From an uncultured Mucilaginibacter sp. (GTDB taxonomy: Bacteria > Bacteroidota > Bacteroidia > Sphingobacteriales > Sphingobacteriaceae), in contig CAIPFE010000005.1 in NCBI GenBank assembly GCA_903864275.1, forward strand, positions 1-64,000: a DNA stretch of 64,000 nucleotides. The letters are read 5' to 3'. How positions within the stretch are numbered: the stretch's first letter is position 1; each line of letters starts with the position of its first letter. A program made the translations under genes and the position numbers. Positions 43,401 through 51,240 of the stretch are shown here, in pieces. Below the pieces are notes generated by a model. It was not told the origin of the DNA, searched no databases, and was given only the letters and a program-made list of their open reading frames with translations.

Positions 43401-43806
43401 CAATATCGGCGAACGCTATAACCTGTACACCGAACTCTCCAAACTCGAAAACGAGGTGGAGCTAAAAGCCTTCCAGCAACAGCTGCACGACCGTTTTGGC
43501 CCCATCCCGCCCCAGGTAAACGACCTGTTGAACACCATGCGCCTGCAATGGCTGGGAAAAACTGTCGGGTTCGAGAAAATATCCCTCAAAAAGAATGTAC
43601 TGCGCGGCTATTTTATCAGCAACCAGCAATCCCCCTATTTTGAAACGGATGCGTTCAGGCAGGTACTCTCCTTCGTGCAGGCCAACCCCCGCAGGTGCAA
43701 TTTAAAAGAGGTAAAAAACACATTGAGGCTAAGTATTGAAGGTGTTTATGGTATTGACCAGGCGGTGTTGTTATTGAGCGGGGCGGCGGAGCCGGTGGGG
43801 GTGTGA
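40453..43806 (+). CDS. mfd: Transcription-repair coupling factor
   Basis: The 1117-residue product frees RNA polymerase stalled at DNA damage and recruits UvrA. It has the UvrB-like N-terminus (IVTYPEALAEKV, YEPGQYSIRGGIVDIFSF), the RNA-polymerase-interacting domain (LKPGDYVTHIDHGIGKYAGL), the translocase with Walker A GDVGFGKTEVAIRAAF, DEEQKFG as motif II, TATPIPRTLHFSLMGARDLS, and RRVGRS-type motif VI seen as MRGRVGRSNKKAYCY; the TRCF C-domain is at the end. TTG was taken as start because NIRDILERYKAD is the usual N-terminus and no ATG is nearby. Confidence 0.97.
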   Translation: MNIRDILERYKADERIKALAQAINAAKNPRIQLRGLVGSSDSAVAVALYFLQHKHMIFVLPEREEAGYFQADLENLTGKEVLLFPSSYRKPFEFTQPDSSNVLARAEVLNELNHSSEFGQLIVTYPEALAEKVIDRASLEKNTLEISVGNKLGIDFINEFLADYDFDRVDFVYEPGQYSIRGGIVDIFSFSHELPYRVEFFGDIIESIRTFEIESQLSVEQVKSITIVPNVQSKFLTENNISLLEYVDAGTQLWIKDVQFTLDIIQSGYKKATQVWKALSAEDKTQNQDWIDPKFGFTDEKLIADQLHDFAVIEFGKQFFYKPDQSFNFDMRPQPSFNKDFSLLIHNFKNNEAEHIENFILTDSARQVERLYAILEDLDKTVKFTPISVSLREGFVDREQKLACYTDHQIFDRYYKYKLKKGYQRSQAITLKELRDLKPGDYVTHIDHGIGKYAGLEKVEVNEKMQEMIRLVYADNDLLYVNINSLNRISKYSGKEGTVPRMNKLGTDTWERLKKTTKKKVKDIARDLIKLYAIRKAQQGNAFSPDSYLQTELEASFIYEDTPDQEKATADFKKDMESPHPMDRLICGDVGFGKTEVAIRAAFKAVADSKQVAILVPTTILAAQHYKTFTDRLKDFPCNIDYVNRFKSSKQIKDTLEKLKDGKVDIIIGTHRLVSKDVKFKDLGLMIIDEEQKFGVSTKEKLKQMRANVDTLTLTATPIPRTLHFSLMGARDLSIISTPPPNRQPVVTELHVFNDTLIKEAIEHEIDRGGQIFFIHNRVADLPQLGGMIHKLVPKARIGIAHGQLEGDALEDVMLKFVNGEYDVLVATTIIEAGLDIPNANTIIINYAHMFGLSDLHQMRGRVGRSNKKAYCYLLSPPLSTLTNEARKRLSAIEEFSDLGSGFNVAMRDLDIRGSGNLLGAEQSGFIAEIGFEMYHKILDEAIQELKEDEFKGVFPDDKPRPFIAFTQIDTDLEILIPDEYVTNIGERYNLYTELSKLENEVELKAFQQQLHDRFGPIPPQVNDLLNTMRLQWLGKTVGFEKISLKKNVLRGYFISNQQSPYFETDAFRQVLSFVQANPRRCNLKEVKNTLRLSIEGVYGIDQAVLLLSGAAEPVGV

Positions 43807-43871
43807 TTAATTTAAGAAAATAATCTGATCAAAAATTCATAACATTTTTACTTTAGAAACTCTATTCACCT

Positions 43872-43934
43872 ATGCCAACTCCCATCGATCTCAGCCACAG
43901 CATTTTTGATGGCGTAATCACCTGCAAAGTATGA
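43872..43934 (+). pseudogene. Truncated 5' copy of the cyclase gene
   Basis: The 21-codon frame MPTPIDLSHSIFDGVITCKV then stop repeats the beginning of the cyclase gene at 44447 (MQKLIDLSHTIFDGLITYKG), matching at about 41 of 46 bases from ATCGATCTC on. It ends after that, so it is a broken copy of a duplicated gene. The bases before it include TACTTTAG, one base off the promoter box. Confidence 0.7.
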
Positions 43935-43978
43935 AGCCACTGCAAGCAGCGCAGCCTTCAAAATCAGAATATCTGAAC

Positions 43979-44176
43979 CTAATTAAACAATCGCCGCCTG
44001 TGAAACTTTACAAAAAACGGCAATAGGGCCAGGTAGCCCAGGAAAGCCAGTACCTCCATTATCCGGCCTCCATGCTTTATGGGTTCTATGGTCCGGAAAT
44101 CGATCAGGACGAAATAAAAGTTTGCAAGCACAAGCAATACGATGCCGGCGATTGCGATAGCAGTTACATTTTTCAT
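43979..44176 (-). CDS. Small membrane protein of unknown function
   Basis: The 65-residue product (MKNVTAIAIAGIVLLVLANF at the start) has two membrane helices, about 5-24 and 40-58, and a basic C-terminus (KFHRRRLFN). It lies between the cyclase fragment and the cyclase gene, on the other strand. No family was recognised. It looks real because of its hydrophobic pattern and good start, but a chance frame cannot be excluded. Confidence 0.5.
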   Translation of the reverse strand: MKNVTAIAIAGIVLLVLANFYFVLIDFRTIEPIKHGGRIMEVLAFLGYLALLPFFVKFHRRRLFN

Positions 44177-44417
44177 AGTTGTATTTAAGTTAAAGGATTA
44201 TTCCTAAGGCAACAGCGCACCTAGCTTCAAATGCGCCTGGTATTTTTAACAGAAAAAAACAATAGTTGTTTGCCTTGCTGTATTTACATCGTGCTGATAT
44301 TTAAATATTTATTGGCCCGTTTAAAAATTGTTGAAAAGTAGCGCAACGGCCAATTGGCGAATGGACATGTTGTTGACAAATACGTTGTTAGCACTATGTA
44401 GTCCGGCTTTGGTTATG

Positions 44418-44425
44418 TAGTTTTG
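44418..44425 (+). promoter_or_regulatory. Cyclase promoter -7 box
   Basis: TAGTTTTG matches TAnnTTTG and lies 21 bases upstream of the ATG at 44447. Confidence 0.5.
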
Positions 44426-44446
44426 AGGTCGGAATAAATCTCACTC

Positions 44447-45100
44447 ATGCAAAAGCTCATCGATCTCAGCCACACCATTTTTGACGGATTAATCACCTAC
44501 AAAGGCCTGCCCGCCCCAATCATCTGCGATTACTTAAGCCGTGAAAAATCAAGGGAGTTTTATGAAGAAGGAACGGAATTTCAGATCGGTAAAATTGAAA
44601 TGGTTACCAATACCGGCACCTATATCGATTGCCCCTTTCACCGGTTTGAGCATGGTCACGACTTGTCGCAAATTGCGTTGGAACAATGCGTCGCGCTGGA
44701 TGCCATTACCATTAATGCAAAGGATGCAACAGCGATCGACACGACATGTTTTGAGGGGAAAGATATCAAAAACAAAGCCGTACTGGTTTATACCAACTGG
44801 GCAAGGCATTGGAACACGGCTGATTATTTTGAAGGCCATCCCTACCTCACAGCCGAAGCAGCAACATATTTAAAGGAAGCAGGGGTAAAGCTGGTTGGTA
44901 TCGACAGTCATAATATTGATAATACCGCAGGCCGCAGCCGCCCGGTACACACCACCTTGTTAGGTGCGGATATATTGATCGTTGAACATTTATGCAACCT
45001 GGATAAATTGCCCGAAAGCGGTTATAAATTTAATGCAGTACCGCCAAAAATAAAAGGTGCAGGAACATTTGCGGTAAGGGCATATGCCAGTTTGAAATAG
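44447..45100 (+). CDS. Cyclase family protein (kynurenine formamidase-like)
   Basis: The 217-residue product has the Cyclase (PF04199) motifs: LIDLSHTIFDGLITY, YIDCPFHRFEHGHD (metal-binding Asp and His), and VGIDSHNIDN. Kynurenine formamidase and related enzymes hydrolyse N-formyl or cyclic amide substrates with a zinc or manganese centre. There are no tryptophan-breakdown genes around it, so the substrate stays open. A broken copy of its first 20 codons lies 575 bases upstream. Confidence 0.88.
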   Translation: MQKLIDLSHTIFDGLITYKGLPAPIICDYLSREKSREFYEEGTEFQIGKIEMVTNTGTYIDCPFHRFEHGHDLSQIALEQCVALDAITINAKDATAIDTTCFEGKDIKNKAVLVYTNWARHWNTADYFEGHPYLTAEAATYLKEAGVKLVGIDSHNIDNTAGRSRPVHTTLLGADILIVEHLCNLDKLPESGYKFNAVPPKIKGAGTFAVRAYASLK

Positions 45101-45118
45101 GTGAGGTACATTCCCCTA

Positions 45119-45236
45119 GTCATGCTGAACTTGTTTCAGCACCCCACAGGACCGGGCGATGACAGGTGTACGATATGCTTGATGGCAACGAGCGGCCTAC
45201 CTGTCGATGGGTTCCCGAAACAAGTTCGGGATGACG
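45119..45236. repeat. REP-like inverted repeat (GTCATGCTGAACTTG / CAAGTTCGGGATGAC)
   Basis: Left end 45119-45144 (GTCATGCTGAACTTGTTTC and on) and right end 45210-45236 pair at about 20 of 26 positions. Inside them GACAGGT (45161-45167) and ACCTGTC (45199-45205) can pair too. Its sequence type, GTCAT-CTGAACTTGTTTC, is common in Bacteroidota intergenic DNA. It lies between the convergent cyclase and hpt genes. Confidence 0.65.
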
Positions 45237-45264
45237 GTATTTTTATGAACTTCCTCCAAAAATA

Positions 45265-45297
45265 AATCCGAAATCGTAAATCGTAAATCCGAAATCC
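45265..45297. repeat. Tandem words AATCCGAAATCGTAAATC before the hpt stop
   Basis: Words AATCCGAAATC and GTAAATC alternate, ending two bases from the hpt stop codon. Same word type as at 5627, 14113 and 15437. Confidence 0.6.
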
Positions 45298-45298
45298 T

Positions 45299-45838
45299 CT
45301 ACTTCACTCTTTTATAAATATCTTTCAAATTACGGCCCATTTCTTTGTAGTCAAGGCCATAGCCAACTACAAATTCGTTTTCAATTTCGAAGCCTACATA
45401 TTTCAGCTCGTCGATTTTTTTCAGCAGCGCTGCAGGTTTTAACAGCAGGGAGCAAAGTTTTATGGAGGCTGGCTCTTTTGGTTTCAATTTATCAATCAGA
45501 TAATGGGCCGTATTGCCGGTATCAACAATATCCTCGATAATTACTACTTCGCGGCCCTTAATATCCATGCTGAAATCAATATCGTCGCGTATTTTAAGGC
45601 TGCTTTTTGTGCCGCCGTAATAAGAGGCCAGCTTGGTAAAGGTAATTTCGCAGGGGATGTCAATTTGTTTTATCAGGTCGGCAATAAACAAGAAACTGCC
45701 ATTCAAAACGCCCACGAAAACAGGCACACAGTGTTGATAATCGGCACTAAGCTGCAGGCCGATTGCTTTAATGCGATCTTCAATAGCTTTAGCCTTTATA
45801 AGGGGTTCAAATTCTAAGTCGGCTATTTTTGTTTTCAT
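45299..45838 (-). CDS. hpt: Hypoxanthine phosphoribosyltransferase
   Basis: The 179-residue product makes IMP or GMP from hypoxanthine or guanine and PRPP. The PRPP-binding loop is EVVIIEDIVDTGNT at about residues 93-106, the flexible loop with catalytic residues is LASYYGGTKSSLKI, and the purine-binding part FVVGYGLDYKEMGRNL is near the C-terminus. Length and order fit. The gene stands alone; a long repeat lies on each side. Confidence 0.94.
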   Translation of the reverse strand: MKTKIADLEFEPLIKAKAIEDRIKAIGLQLSADYQHCVPVFVGVLNGSFLFIADLIKQIDIPCEITFTKLASYYGGTKSSLKIRDDIDFSMDIKGREVVIIEDIVDTGNTAHYLIDKLKPKEPASIKLCSLLLKPAALLKKIDELKYVGFEIENEFVVGYGLDYKEMGRNLKDIYKRVK

Positions 45839-45857
45839 GGTACTAATGTAGAAAAAA

Positions 45858-45967
45858 AGTCGGAAAGAAGAAAAGAAGTCAGATATCAGAAGTTAGAGGT
45901 CAGAAAGAAAAATTCAAAGCCCGATGTATTCGGTTAGCATCGGACCTCAGGCTTCCGACTTCTGACC
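45858..45967. repeat. Inverted repeat with alternating words (AGTCGGAA, GGTCAGAA)
   Basis: AGTCGGAA (45858-45865) pairs with TTCCGACT (45953-45960), and GGTCAGAA (45898-45905) with TTCTGACC (45960-45967). Between them the left side has AAGTCAGA, ATCAGAAGTTAGA words. It separates hpt from the divergent M16 peptidase gene and ends nine bases before that gene's -7 box. Confidence 0.65.
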
Positions 45968-45976
45968 AAAAAACCC

Positions 45977-45984
45977 TATCTTTG
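45977..45984 (+). promoter_or_regulatory. M16 peptidase promoter -7 box
   Basis: TATCTTTG matches TAnnTTTG and ends eight bases before the ATG, so the leader is very short or absent. Confidence 0.5.
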
Positions 45985-45992
45985 CGCCTCAA

Positions 45993-47225
45993 ATGACGGA
46001 TCACCAGGTTCATACTTTACCCAACGGCATCAGGATACTTTTTAAACATGCACCGTCTACCATAACGCATTGCTGCTTTATTGTTAATGCCGGCTCGCGC
46101 GATGAACGGGAGGGCCAAACAGGCCTGGCGCATTTTATTGAGCATTTATTATTTAAGGAAACCGAACGCCGCAACACCAACCAGATACTGAACCGCCTGG
46201 AACTTGTGGGCGCCGACCTGAACGCCTATACCACCAAAGAATACACCGTTGTCCATGCCTCCCTGCTGAACCAGCACCTGGAGCGCACGGTAGACTTATT
46301 TGAGGATATTTTGTTTCATTCCACCTTCCCCGAAGAAGAACAGGAAAAAGAGCGGGGGGTGATACTGGATGAAATTGCTTCATATCTCGATCAGCCGGAA
46401 GAAGCCATACAGGATGATTTTGAAAACCTTTTGTTTAAAGGCCACCCGATAGGTGAAAACATTTTAGGCACCCCAGAAACTGTTGCCAAATTGAACAGCG
46501 CTGATATTGCAGCGTTTATAAGCGCTAATTACAATACCTCCGAAATGGTTTTTGCTGTTTTTGGCAATTACGATTTTAAAAAGGTGGTTAAGCTTTCTGA
46601 AAAATATTTTGGCGCCGTACCCACCAATAATGTTCAAAAACGAAGGTTGAAGCCTGATATTAATTCCGGTTTATCTGTTGTATTGCCCAAGCCGATCTCA
46701 CAGGCCCATTGCATAATGGGCAATAATGCCTATTCGGCAAACCATCATTTCAGAGATGGGCTTTGGTTACTGAATAACTTATTAGGCGGGATAGGCATGA
46801 GCAGCAGGTTGAACCTCGAAATACGGGAAAAATACGGGATAGCCTATACCATTGATTCGAGTTATACAACATTTACCGATTGCGGTATTTTTTCTATTTA
46901 CTTTGGAACAGATAAAGAAAAGGTTGAAAAAGCCACGCGCCTTGTTCATAAAGAACTAAAAAAGCTTCGCGATATAAAACTTGGCACCTTGCAATTGCAT
47001 AACGAAAAGCAAAAGTTTATAGGCCAGATAGCTTTGGGTGAAGAAAATCGCATGGGGGTGATCATGTCTATGGCCAAAAATCTTCTTGCTTTTAACCACA
47101 TCCATACCCTCGAAGAAATATTTCATAAAATAAACGCAGTTACAGCCGAACAATTGCTGGAAATAAGCAATGAAATTTTTGATAATGAAAAGATGATCAC
47201 CTTACTATTTGAGCCTAAGCAATAA
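45993..47225 (+). CDS. M16 family zinc peptidase
   Basis: The 410-residue product has the inverted zinc motif HFIEHLLFKE (HXXEH) at about residues 47-51 and the downstream Glu in the region EKERGVILDEIASY. The second, inactive half has the M16C features (QAHCIMGNNAYSANH, LLGGIGMSSRLNLEIREKYGIAY). It is a processing-peptidase-like clan ME enzyme with one N-terminal active half and a second half. It cleaves peptides; no export signal is seen. The def gene follows. Confidence 0.93.
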   Translation: MTDHQVHTLPNGIRILFKHAPSTITHCCFIVNAGSRDEREGQTGLAHFIEHLLFKETERRNTNQILNRLELVGADLNAYTTKEYTVVHASLLNQHLERTVDLFEDILFHSTFPEEEQEKERGVILDEIASYLDQPEEAIQDDFENLLFKGHPIGENILGTPETVAKLNSADIAAFISANYNTSEMVFAVFGNYDFKKVVKLSEKYFGAVPTNNVQKRRLKPDINSGLSVVLPKPISQAHCIMGNNAYSANHHFRDGLWLLNNLLGGIGMSSRLNLEIREKYGIAYTIDSSYTTFTDCGIFSIYFGTDKEKVEKATRLVHKELKKLRDIKLGTLQLHNEKQKFIGQIALGEENRMGVIMSMAKNLLAFNHIHTLEEIFHKINAVTAEQLLEISNEIFDNEKMITLLFEPKQ

Positions 47226-47286
47226 TGGTGTATTTTTGTATGATAAAACCATTAAAAGCTTTCATCATAAAAAACAAGTAACGTTA

Positions 47287-47859
47287 ATGAAATTTCCTAT
47301 CGTAGCATACGGCGATCCAATTTTAAGGAGAAAAGCAACGGCTATTGAGCCGGATGAATATCCCCACATCAAAGAGCTAATTGAAAACATGTTCGAAACG
47401 ATGTATGCTGCGCGCGGCGTTGGTTTGGCTGCACCGCAGGTTGGCCTTTCCATGCGCTTGTTTATTGTTGATGCTTCACCTTTTGAGGAGGATGATCCCC
47501 AGTTAAAAGATTTTAAGAAAGTTTTCATCAATGCAATAGCCTTAGAAGACAAAGGCGAAGAGTGGGCTTTTAATGAAGGCTGCCTCAGCATCCCGGATAT
47601 CAGGGAGGATGTTTCGCGTAAAGCGACGATAAGGCTATCCTATTACGATGAAGGATGGAAACATCACGAGGAAACATTTTCGGGCATGGCAGCGCGTATT
47701 ATCCAGCATGAATATGACCATATCGAAGGTAAATTATTTATTGATAAGCTTAGCCCCCTGCGCAAGCGCCTGATCCAGAAAAAATTGAACGATATTTCAA
47801 AAGGGATCGTTGAAGTAGAATACAAAATGAAATTCCCTGCGGTTAAGAAAGGACGATAG
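47287..47859 (+). CDS. def: Peptide deformylase
   Basis: The 190-residue product removes the formyl group from nascent proteins. All three motifs are seen: GVGLAAPQVG, EGCLS and QHEYDHIEG with the two zinc-binding histidines and catalytic glutamate. ATG 47287 was chosen because MKFPIVAYGDPILRR is the usual start; an upstream in-frame start overlapping the M16 gene adds 26 unrelated residues. It is convergent with the next gene, separated by a tandem-word hairpin. Confidence 0.95.
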   Translation: MKFPIVAYGDPILRRKATAIEPDEYPHIKELIENMFETMYAARGVGLAAPQVGLSMRLFIVDASPFEEDDPQLKDFKKVFINAIALEDKGEEWAFNEGCLSIPDIREDVSRKATIRLSYYDEGWKHHEETFSGMAARIIQHEYDHIEGKLFIDKLSPLRKRLIQKKLNDISKGIVEVEYKMKFPAVKKGR

Positions 47860-47860
47860 G

Positions 47861-47949
47861 TAAGTCAAAAGTCGTCAGTCTGAAGTCAAAAGTCGAATTT
47901 CTTTCCTTTCTTTCCTTGGGACTTAGAACTTAAGACTTTCGACTAAAAG
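47861..47949. repeat. Tandem-word inverted repeat (AAGTCAAAAGTCG / CGACTTAAGACTT type)
   Basis: Left arm 47861-47896 is built of AAGTCAAAAGTCG, TCAGTC and GAAGTCAAAAGTCGA; right arm 47918-47949 of GGGACTTAGAAC, TTAAGACTTTCGAC and TAAAAG. The left arm starts one base after the def stop and the right arm ends nine bases before the other stop codon. It lies between convergent genes and would serve as a two-way terminator. Confidence 0.75.
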
Positions 47950-47957
47950 CAAAGCGT

Positions 47958-48620
47958 CTAATTTCCGGTGGTGCTGCTGTTATTATTACTATTATCCGCG
48001 CTTCGGCTTTTATCCCCTTCTGATATTTCTTTGATCAGGCTTCCCCAGTTAAACGGATTTAAGAGCGGGTTAACGGTTGAGTGGGAATTTAGTATGCTGT
48101 TGTGAAAGTCCTGTATATTGCTCATTTCGAGGCCATCCCTTGGTAACGTACGCTCCATGGTTTCTATCGATGCGGCGCTGAGGTTTTTTCTTGCGATGGC
48201 CAGGTCGTCATCAGCAATTTTCATTGTTAAAAAATCCTTTGTAAATTCTTCGGTAGTTGCCCATGGGAAAACCCTGAAAACCGGCAGGTTAATGATCTGC
48301 GGCTTAAGCAAAACCTGGACAGTGTAGCTTTTATTTTGGACATTGGCTGGAATAACCACGTTCACGGAAGCATATCCCACGCTTGAAAACCGGATGGTAT
48401 CCTGTTCATGCACCACAAACGAAAAATAACCTTCGTAGTTCGACTGGCTGATCTGTCCTTTGTATGATGTGTTTACAATGCTTACATAAGGCACAATAAC
48501 ATTGGTGCTATCGGCATTATGAACAATACCGGTAAACTGCACCAGCGGCCTTTCCTGCTTTTGTGCAAAAGCGGCTGCCGCTGCAAATAAAAACAATAAC
48601 AGACTTAATATCTTTTTCAT
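47958..48620 (-). CDS. Secreted protein with CarboxypepD regulatory-like domain
   Basis: The 220-residue product has a signal peptide (ending AFAQ) and a carboxypeptidase regulatory-like beta domain at about residues 28-105 (FTGIVHNADSTNVIVPYVSI, GYFSFVVHEQDTIRFSSVGY). The rest is a C-terminal tail of 110 residues that is rich in Asn and Ser near the end and ends NNNSSTTGN. Such domains often begin TonB receptors, but here there is no barrel. Function unknown; probably periplasmic or on the surface. Confidence 0.82.
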   Translation of the reverse strand: MKKILSLLLFLFAAAAAFAQKQERPLVQFTGIVHNADSTNVIVPYVSIVNTSYKGQISQSNYEGYFSFVVHEQDTIRFSSVGYASVNVVIPANVQNKSYTVQVLLKPQIINLPVFRVFPWATTEEFTKDFLTMKIADDDLAIARKNLSAASIETMERTLPRDGLEMSNIQDFHNSILNSHSTVNPLLNPFNWGSLIKEISEGDKSRSADNSNNNSSTTGN

Positions 48621-48735
48621 GTACCAATTAAATGGCTGGTTTACTTTATTGGACTTATTTAAAAATCCTTCCGTTTTTTTTACACAAAAATAGCTTATTG
48701 CTACAAGCTATAAGGCATTTTAACAAAACTTAACA

Positions 48736-49014
48736 TTACCTGAGGTTCTCCGGCAATACCGCGTTCGGATCGTCAATGTCCGTCAGGTTCAAGGCTTCGA
48801 CGCTAGTAATTTCAGGGACCGCTTTTTTTATAGCCTCTTCAATCCCTGCCTTAAGCGTCATAATACTCATCGGGCATGATCCGCACGAGCCGAGTAATTT
48901 CAGTTTAACCACCCCCCCGGGGGTGATCTCTTCTACTGAAACGTTCCCGCCATCAGTCAGCAAATACGGCCTGATCGTATCCAATGCCGCTTCCACCTTT
49001 TCTAATAAACTCAT
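48736..49014 (-). CDS. NifU C-terminal domain protein (Fe-S scaffold)
   Basis: The 92-residue product is a stand-alone NifU C-terminal (NFU) domain with the CXXC cluster site in [11 protein letters not shown] and the usual start [21 protein letters not shown]. It carries or passes on 4Fe-4S clusters. ATG 49014 was chosen over 49023. It comes 25 bases after the Mrp gene on the same strand, so the two Fe-S factors are likely co-transcribed. Confidence 0.93.
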   Translation of the reverse strand: MSLLEKVEAALDTIRPYLLTDGGNVSVEEITPGGVVKLKLLGSCGSCPMSIMTLKAGIEEAIKKAVPEITSVEALNLTDIDDPNAVLPENLR

Positions 49015-49039
49015 TTGTACCAATTTATAAGTAAAGTTA

Positions 49040-50128
49040 TTAATTATTTACAATAAAAGTATTATTTATAGCAGCAGCGTTACAAATGGCAACCTGCTGG
49101 GCTACTTTTTTAGCCAAATCAACAAATGCCCGGGCCATTATGTTGTCTTCTTCCAGCACGATGGGTTTCCCCGAATCGCCGGAGTCGCTTATCCCTTTCA
49201 CCAAAGGAATTTCGCCCAAAAACGGCACTTCCAGCTTTTCAGCAAGCTTCTGGCCACCACCTTGTCCAAAAATATAATACCTATTTTCAGGCAGTTCGGC
49301 TGGCGTAAAATACGACATGTTTTCAACTATGCCCAAAATGGGCACATTAATGGCATTCATCATAAACATACCTATCCCTTTTTTCGCATCGGCCAGGGCC
49401 ACATTTTGCGGCGTAGTAACAATTACGGCCCCGGTTACCGGGAAAGATTGCGTCACCGTGATGTGTATGTCGCCGGTTCCGGGCGGAAGGTCGACAACCA
49501 GGTAGTCAAGTTCGCCCCAGTCCGCATCGTTGAAAAGTTGTTTTACGGCTGTTGAAACCATAGGGCCCCGCCACGGCACCGGCTGGTTGGGATCGGTAAA
49601 AAAGCCTATTGACAATAACTTTATCCCATATTTTTCAATTGGCTCGATCCGGCTTTTGCCATCAACATCCCTCGCCTTTGGCCTCGCGCCTTCCAATCCA
49701 AACATAATGGGGATGGACGGGCCGTAGATATCCGCATCGATCAAACCCACCTTCGCTCCTGTTTTTGCCAGGCCGAGTGCCAAGTTTACCGCTACGGTTG
49801 ATTTGCCGACGCCACCTTTGCCCGAAGCCACCGCAATAATGTTTTTTACGCCGGGTACCCCCGTATTTTTTTGCGTGGTAACTTTCGACGCCATATCAAT
49901 ATGCACAATCGCTTCTTTGCTTACAAAATACTTAATGGCATTGCGGCAGGCATTTTCTATCATCGCTTTAAGCGGGCAGGCAGGTGTGGTTAAAATAACC
50001 GAAAAGCTGATATGATCGCCATCTATGTGGACGTTCTGTATCATGTTGAGCGTAACCAGGTCTTTTTTAAGATCTGGCTCCTCAACATTGCTTAAGGCCT
50101 GTAAAACTTGTTCTTTGGTGATGGTCAT
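49040..50128 (-). CDS. Mrp/ApbC family iron-sulfur cluster carrier ATPase
   Basis: The 362-residue product has an N-terminal MIP18 (DUF59) domain ([36 protein letters not shown]) and a P-loop domain of the Mrp/NBP35 type with [17 protein letters not shown] at about residues 101-117, [23 protein letters not shown] and GIVENMSYF. The usual C-terminal CXXC of many Mrp proteins is not seen, but members with this arrangement without it exist. It carries Fe-S clusters to target enzymes. The NifU-like gene follows. Confidence 0.93.
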   Translation of the reverse strand: MTITKEQVLQALSNVEEPDLKKDLVTLNMIQNVHIDGDHISFSVILTTPACPLKAMIENACRNAIKYFVSKEAIVHIDMASKVTTQKNTGVPGVKNIIAVASGKGGVGKSTVAVNLALGLAKTGAKVGLIDADIYGPSIPIMFGLEGARPKARDVDGKSRIEPIEKYGIKLLSIGFFTDPNQPVPWRGPMVSTAVKQLFNDADWGELDYLVVDLPPGTGDIHITVTQSFPVTGAVIVTTPQNVALADAKKGIGMFMMNAINVPILGIVENMSYFTPAELPENRYYIFGQGGGQKLAEKLEVPFLGEIPLVKGISDSGDSGKPIVLEEDNIMARAFVDLAKKVAQQVAICNAAAINNTFIVNN

Positions 50129-50139
50129 AATATTTCAAA

Positions 50140-50147
50140 CAAAACTA
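50140..50147 (-). promoter_or_regulatory. Mrp promoter -7 box
   Basis: TAGTTTTG on the minus strand matches TAnnTTTG and lies 11 bases from the start codon. Confidence 0.45.
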
Positions 50148-50266
50148 CCTAAAACGTGTCGGATTAGTGTCATTTGAATGATAAAATGCAGTGTGGCAGG
50201 AGAAGGGCGCAGTCAGGAGCGGGGTGGGCAGAAAAATATTTTAAACACGCCAAATCCTTCGTGTAA

Positions 50267-50965
50267 TCAGGAAAATTCGGGCTTTCCCGCTTCTTTATTA
50301 AATTTACGCTTATATTTTTTAACCAGCAGGGTGATCATCGTGCCGCCGATCGCCCCGGGGAGTATCCAAACCAGTAATGGAGGAAGAAAATGGACATTCA
50401 CTACGCAAAAGGCAGTAAAAGTTGCAATATAAGCGCTCAGCATCCTGATAAAGTGATTGAAAAACCAATGCATTTTTTGAGGAGAGGCGGTTGATGAAAA
50501 ACTCTTTACCTCGGCCTGCGCGGCGCTGCCCAGTGCTGCGCCGAAAACAAGATAAAGTATCCCCAAAAATACCCCGGCATGATGCATAAGTGAGAAAACA
50601 AGGATATACCCGCCATAAATAAACATTAATGATGATACAATGAGCGTAAGCCAAGCCACCAGCCTGTCGGCAAAAAGTGATTGCAAATCCCTGCGGTGAA
50701 GTGTTACGGACCTTACCCCGCTAAAGGTGAAGTAAAAACCCAGCATACCTATACACAGCAAAAATTGCAGGAAAGGTTTTTCGGGATGAAGCAAAAACAG
50801 CCCAAGTGTAGTGCCTGAAACGCCGTACATCGCCCGCGCATATATTTTGCCTGCTGAGCGGTGAAGCTTTCCGCCTTTTTGTGCAACCATCGGTACTATG
50901 CCCACAGTTAGCGCAGTAAAACCGCAAATAATATGAACGATCAGGATAACCGTGTGAATCTCCAA
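50267..50965 (-). CDS. Multi-pass membrane protein, DUF2306-like
   Basis: The 232-residue product has about seven membrane helices. The start IHTVILIVHIICGFTALTVG and KGGKLHRSAGKIYARAMYG in the first loop are typical of the DUF2306-type membrane proteins, in which conserved His residues may bind haem. Function unknown. It lies alone upstream of the Mrp gene on the same strand with a 138-base gap. Confidence 0.7.
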   Translation of the reverse strand: MEIHTVILIVHIICGFTALTVGIVPMVAQKGGKLHRSAGKIYARAMYGVSGTTLGLFLLHPEKPFLQFLLCIGMLGFYFTFSGVRSVTLHRRDLQSLFADRLVAWLTLIVSSLMFIYGGYILVFSLMHHAGVFLGILYLVFGAALGSAAQAEVKSFSSTASPQKMHWFFNHFIRMLSAYIATFTAFCVVNVHFLPPLLVWILPGAIGGTMITLLVKKYKRKFNKEAGKPEFS

Positions 50966-51240
50966 TGTTGGGTAATTGTTTAATGCACAATTTAGCCATG
51001 TAAATTCACATCTGATTTAAAAACCTGATGAAGTGTTTATAAACGGCGCTGAATGGTTAATTTATCGAATCAAGTTAAACTTTAGCCATCGGATCGATTA
51101 ACGAACCATTAGCCGTATAGATTTTTAAGTTACCAGCAAAGAATTGACTGTTGAGGATCAAAAAAGGGTCAGTGATTATATCAAACAAGAAAAGAAAAAT
51201 CAATTGGGTCAAAAATCCGAGAAATTATGAATATAAAAAA

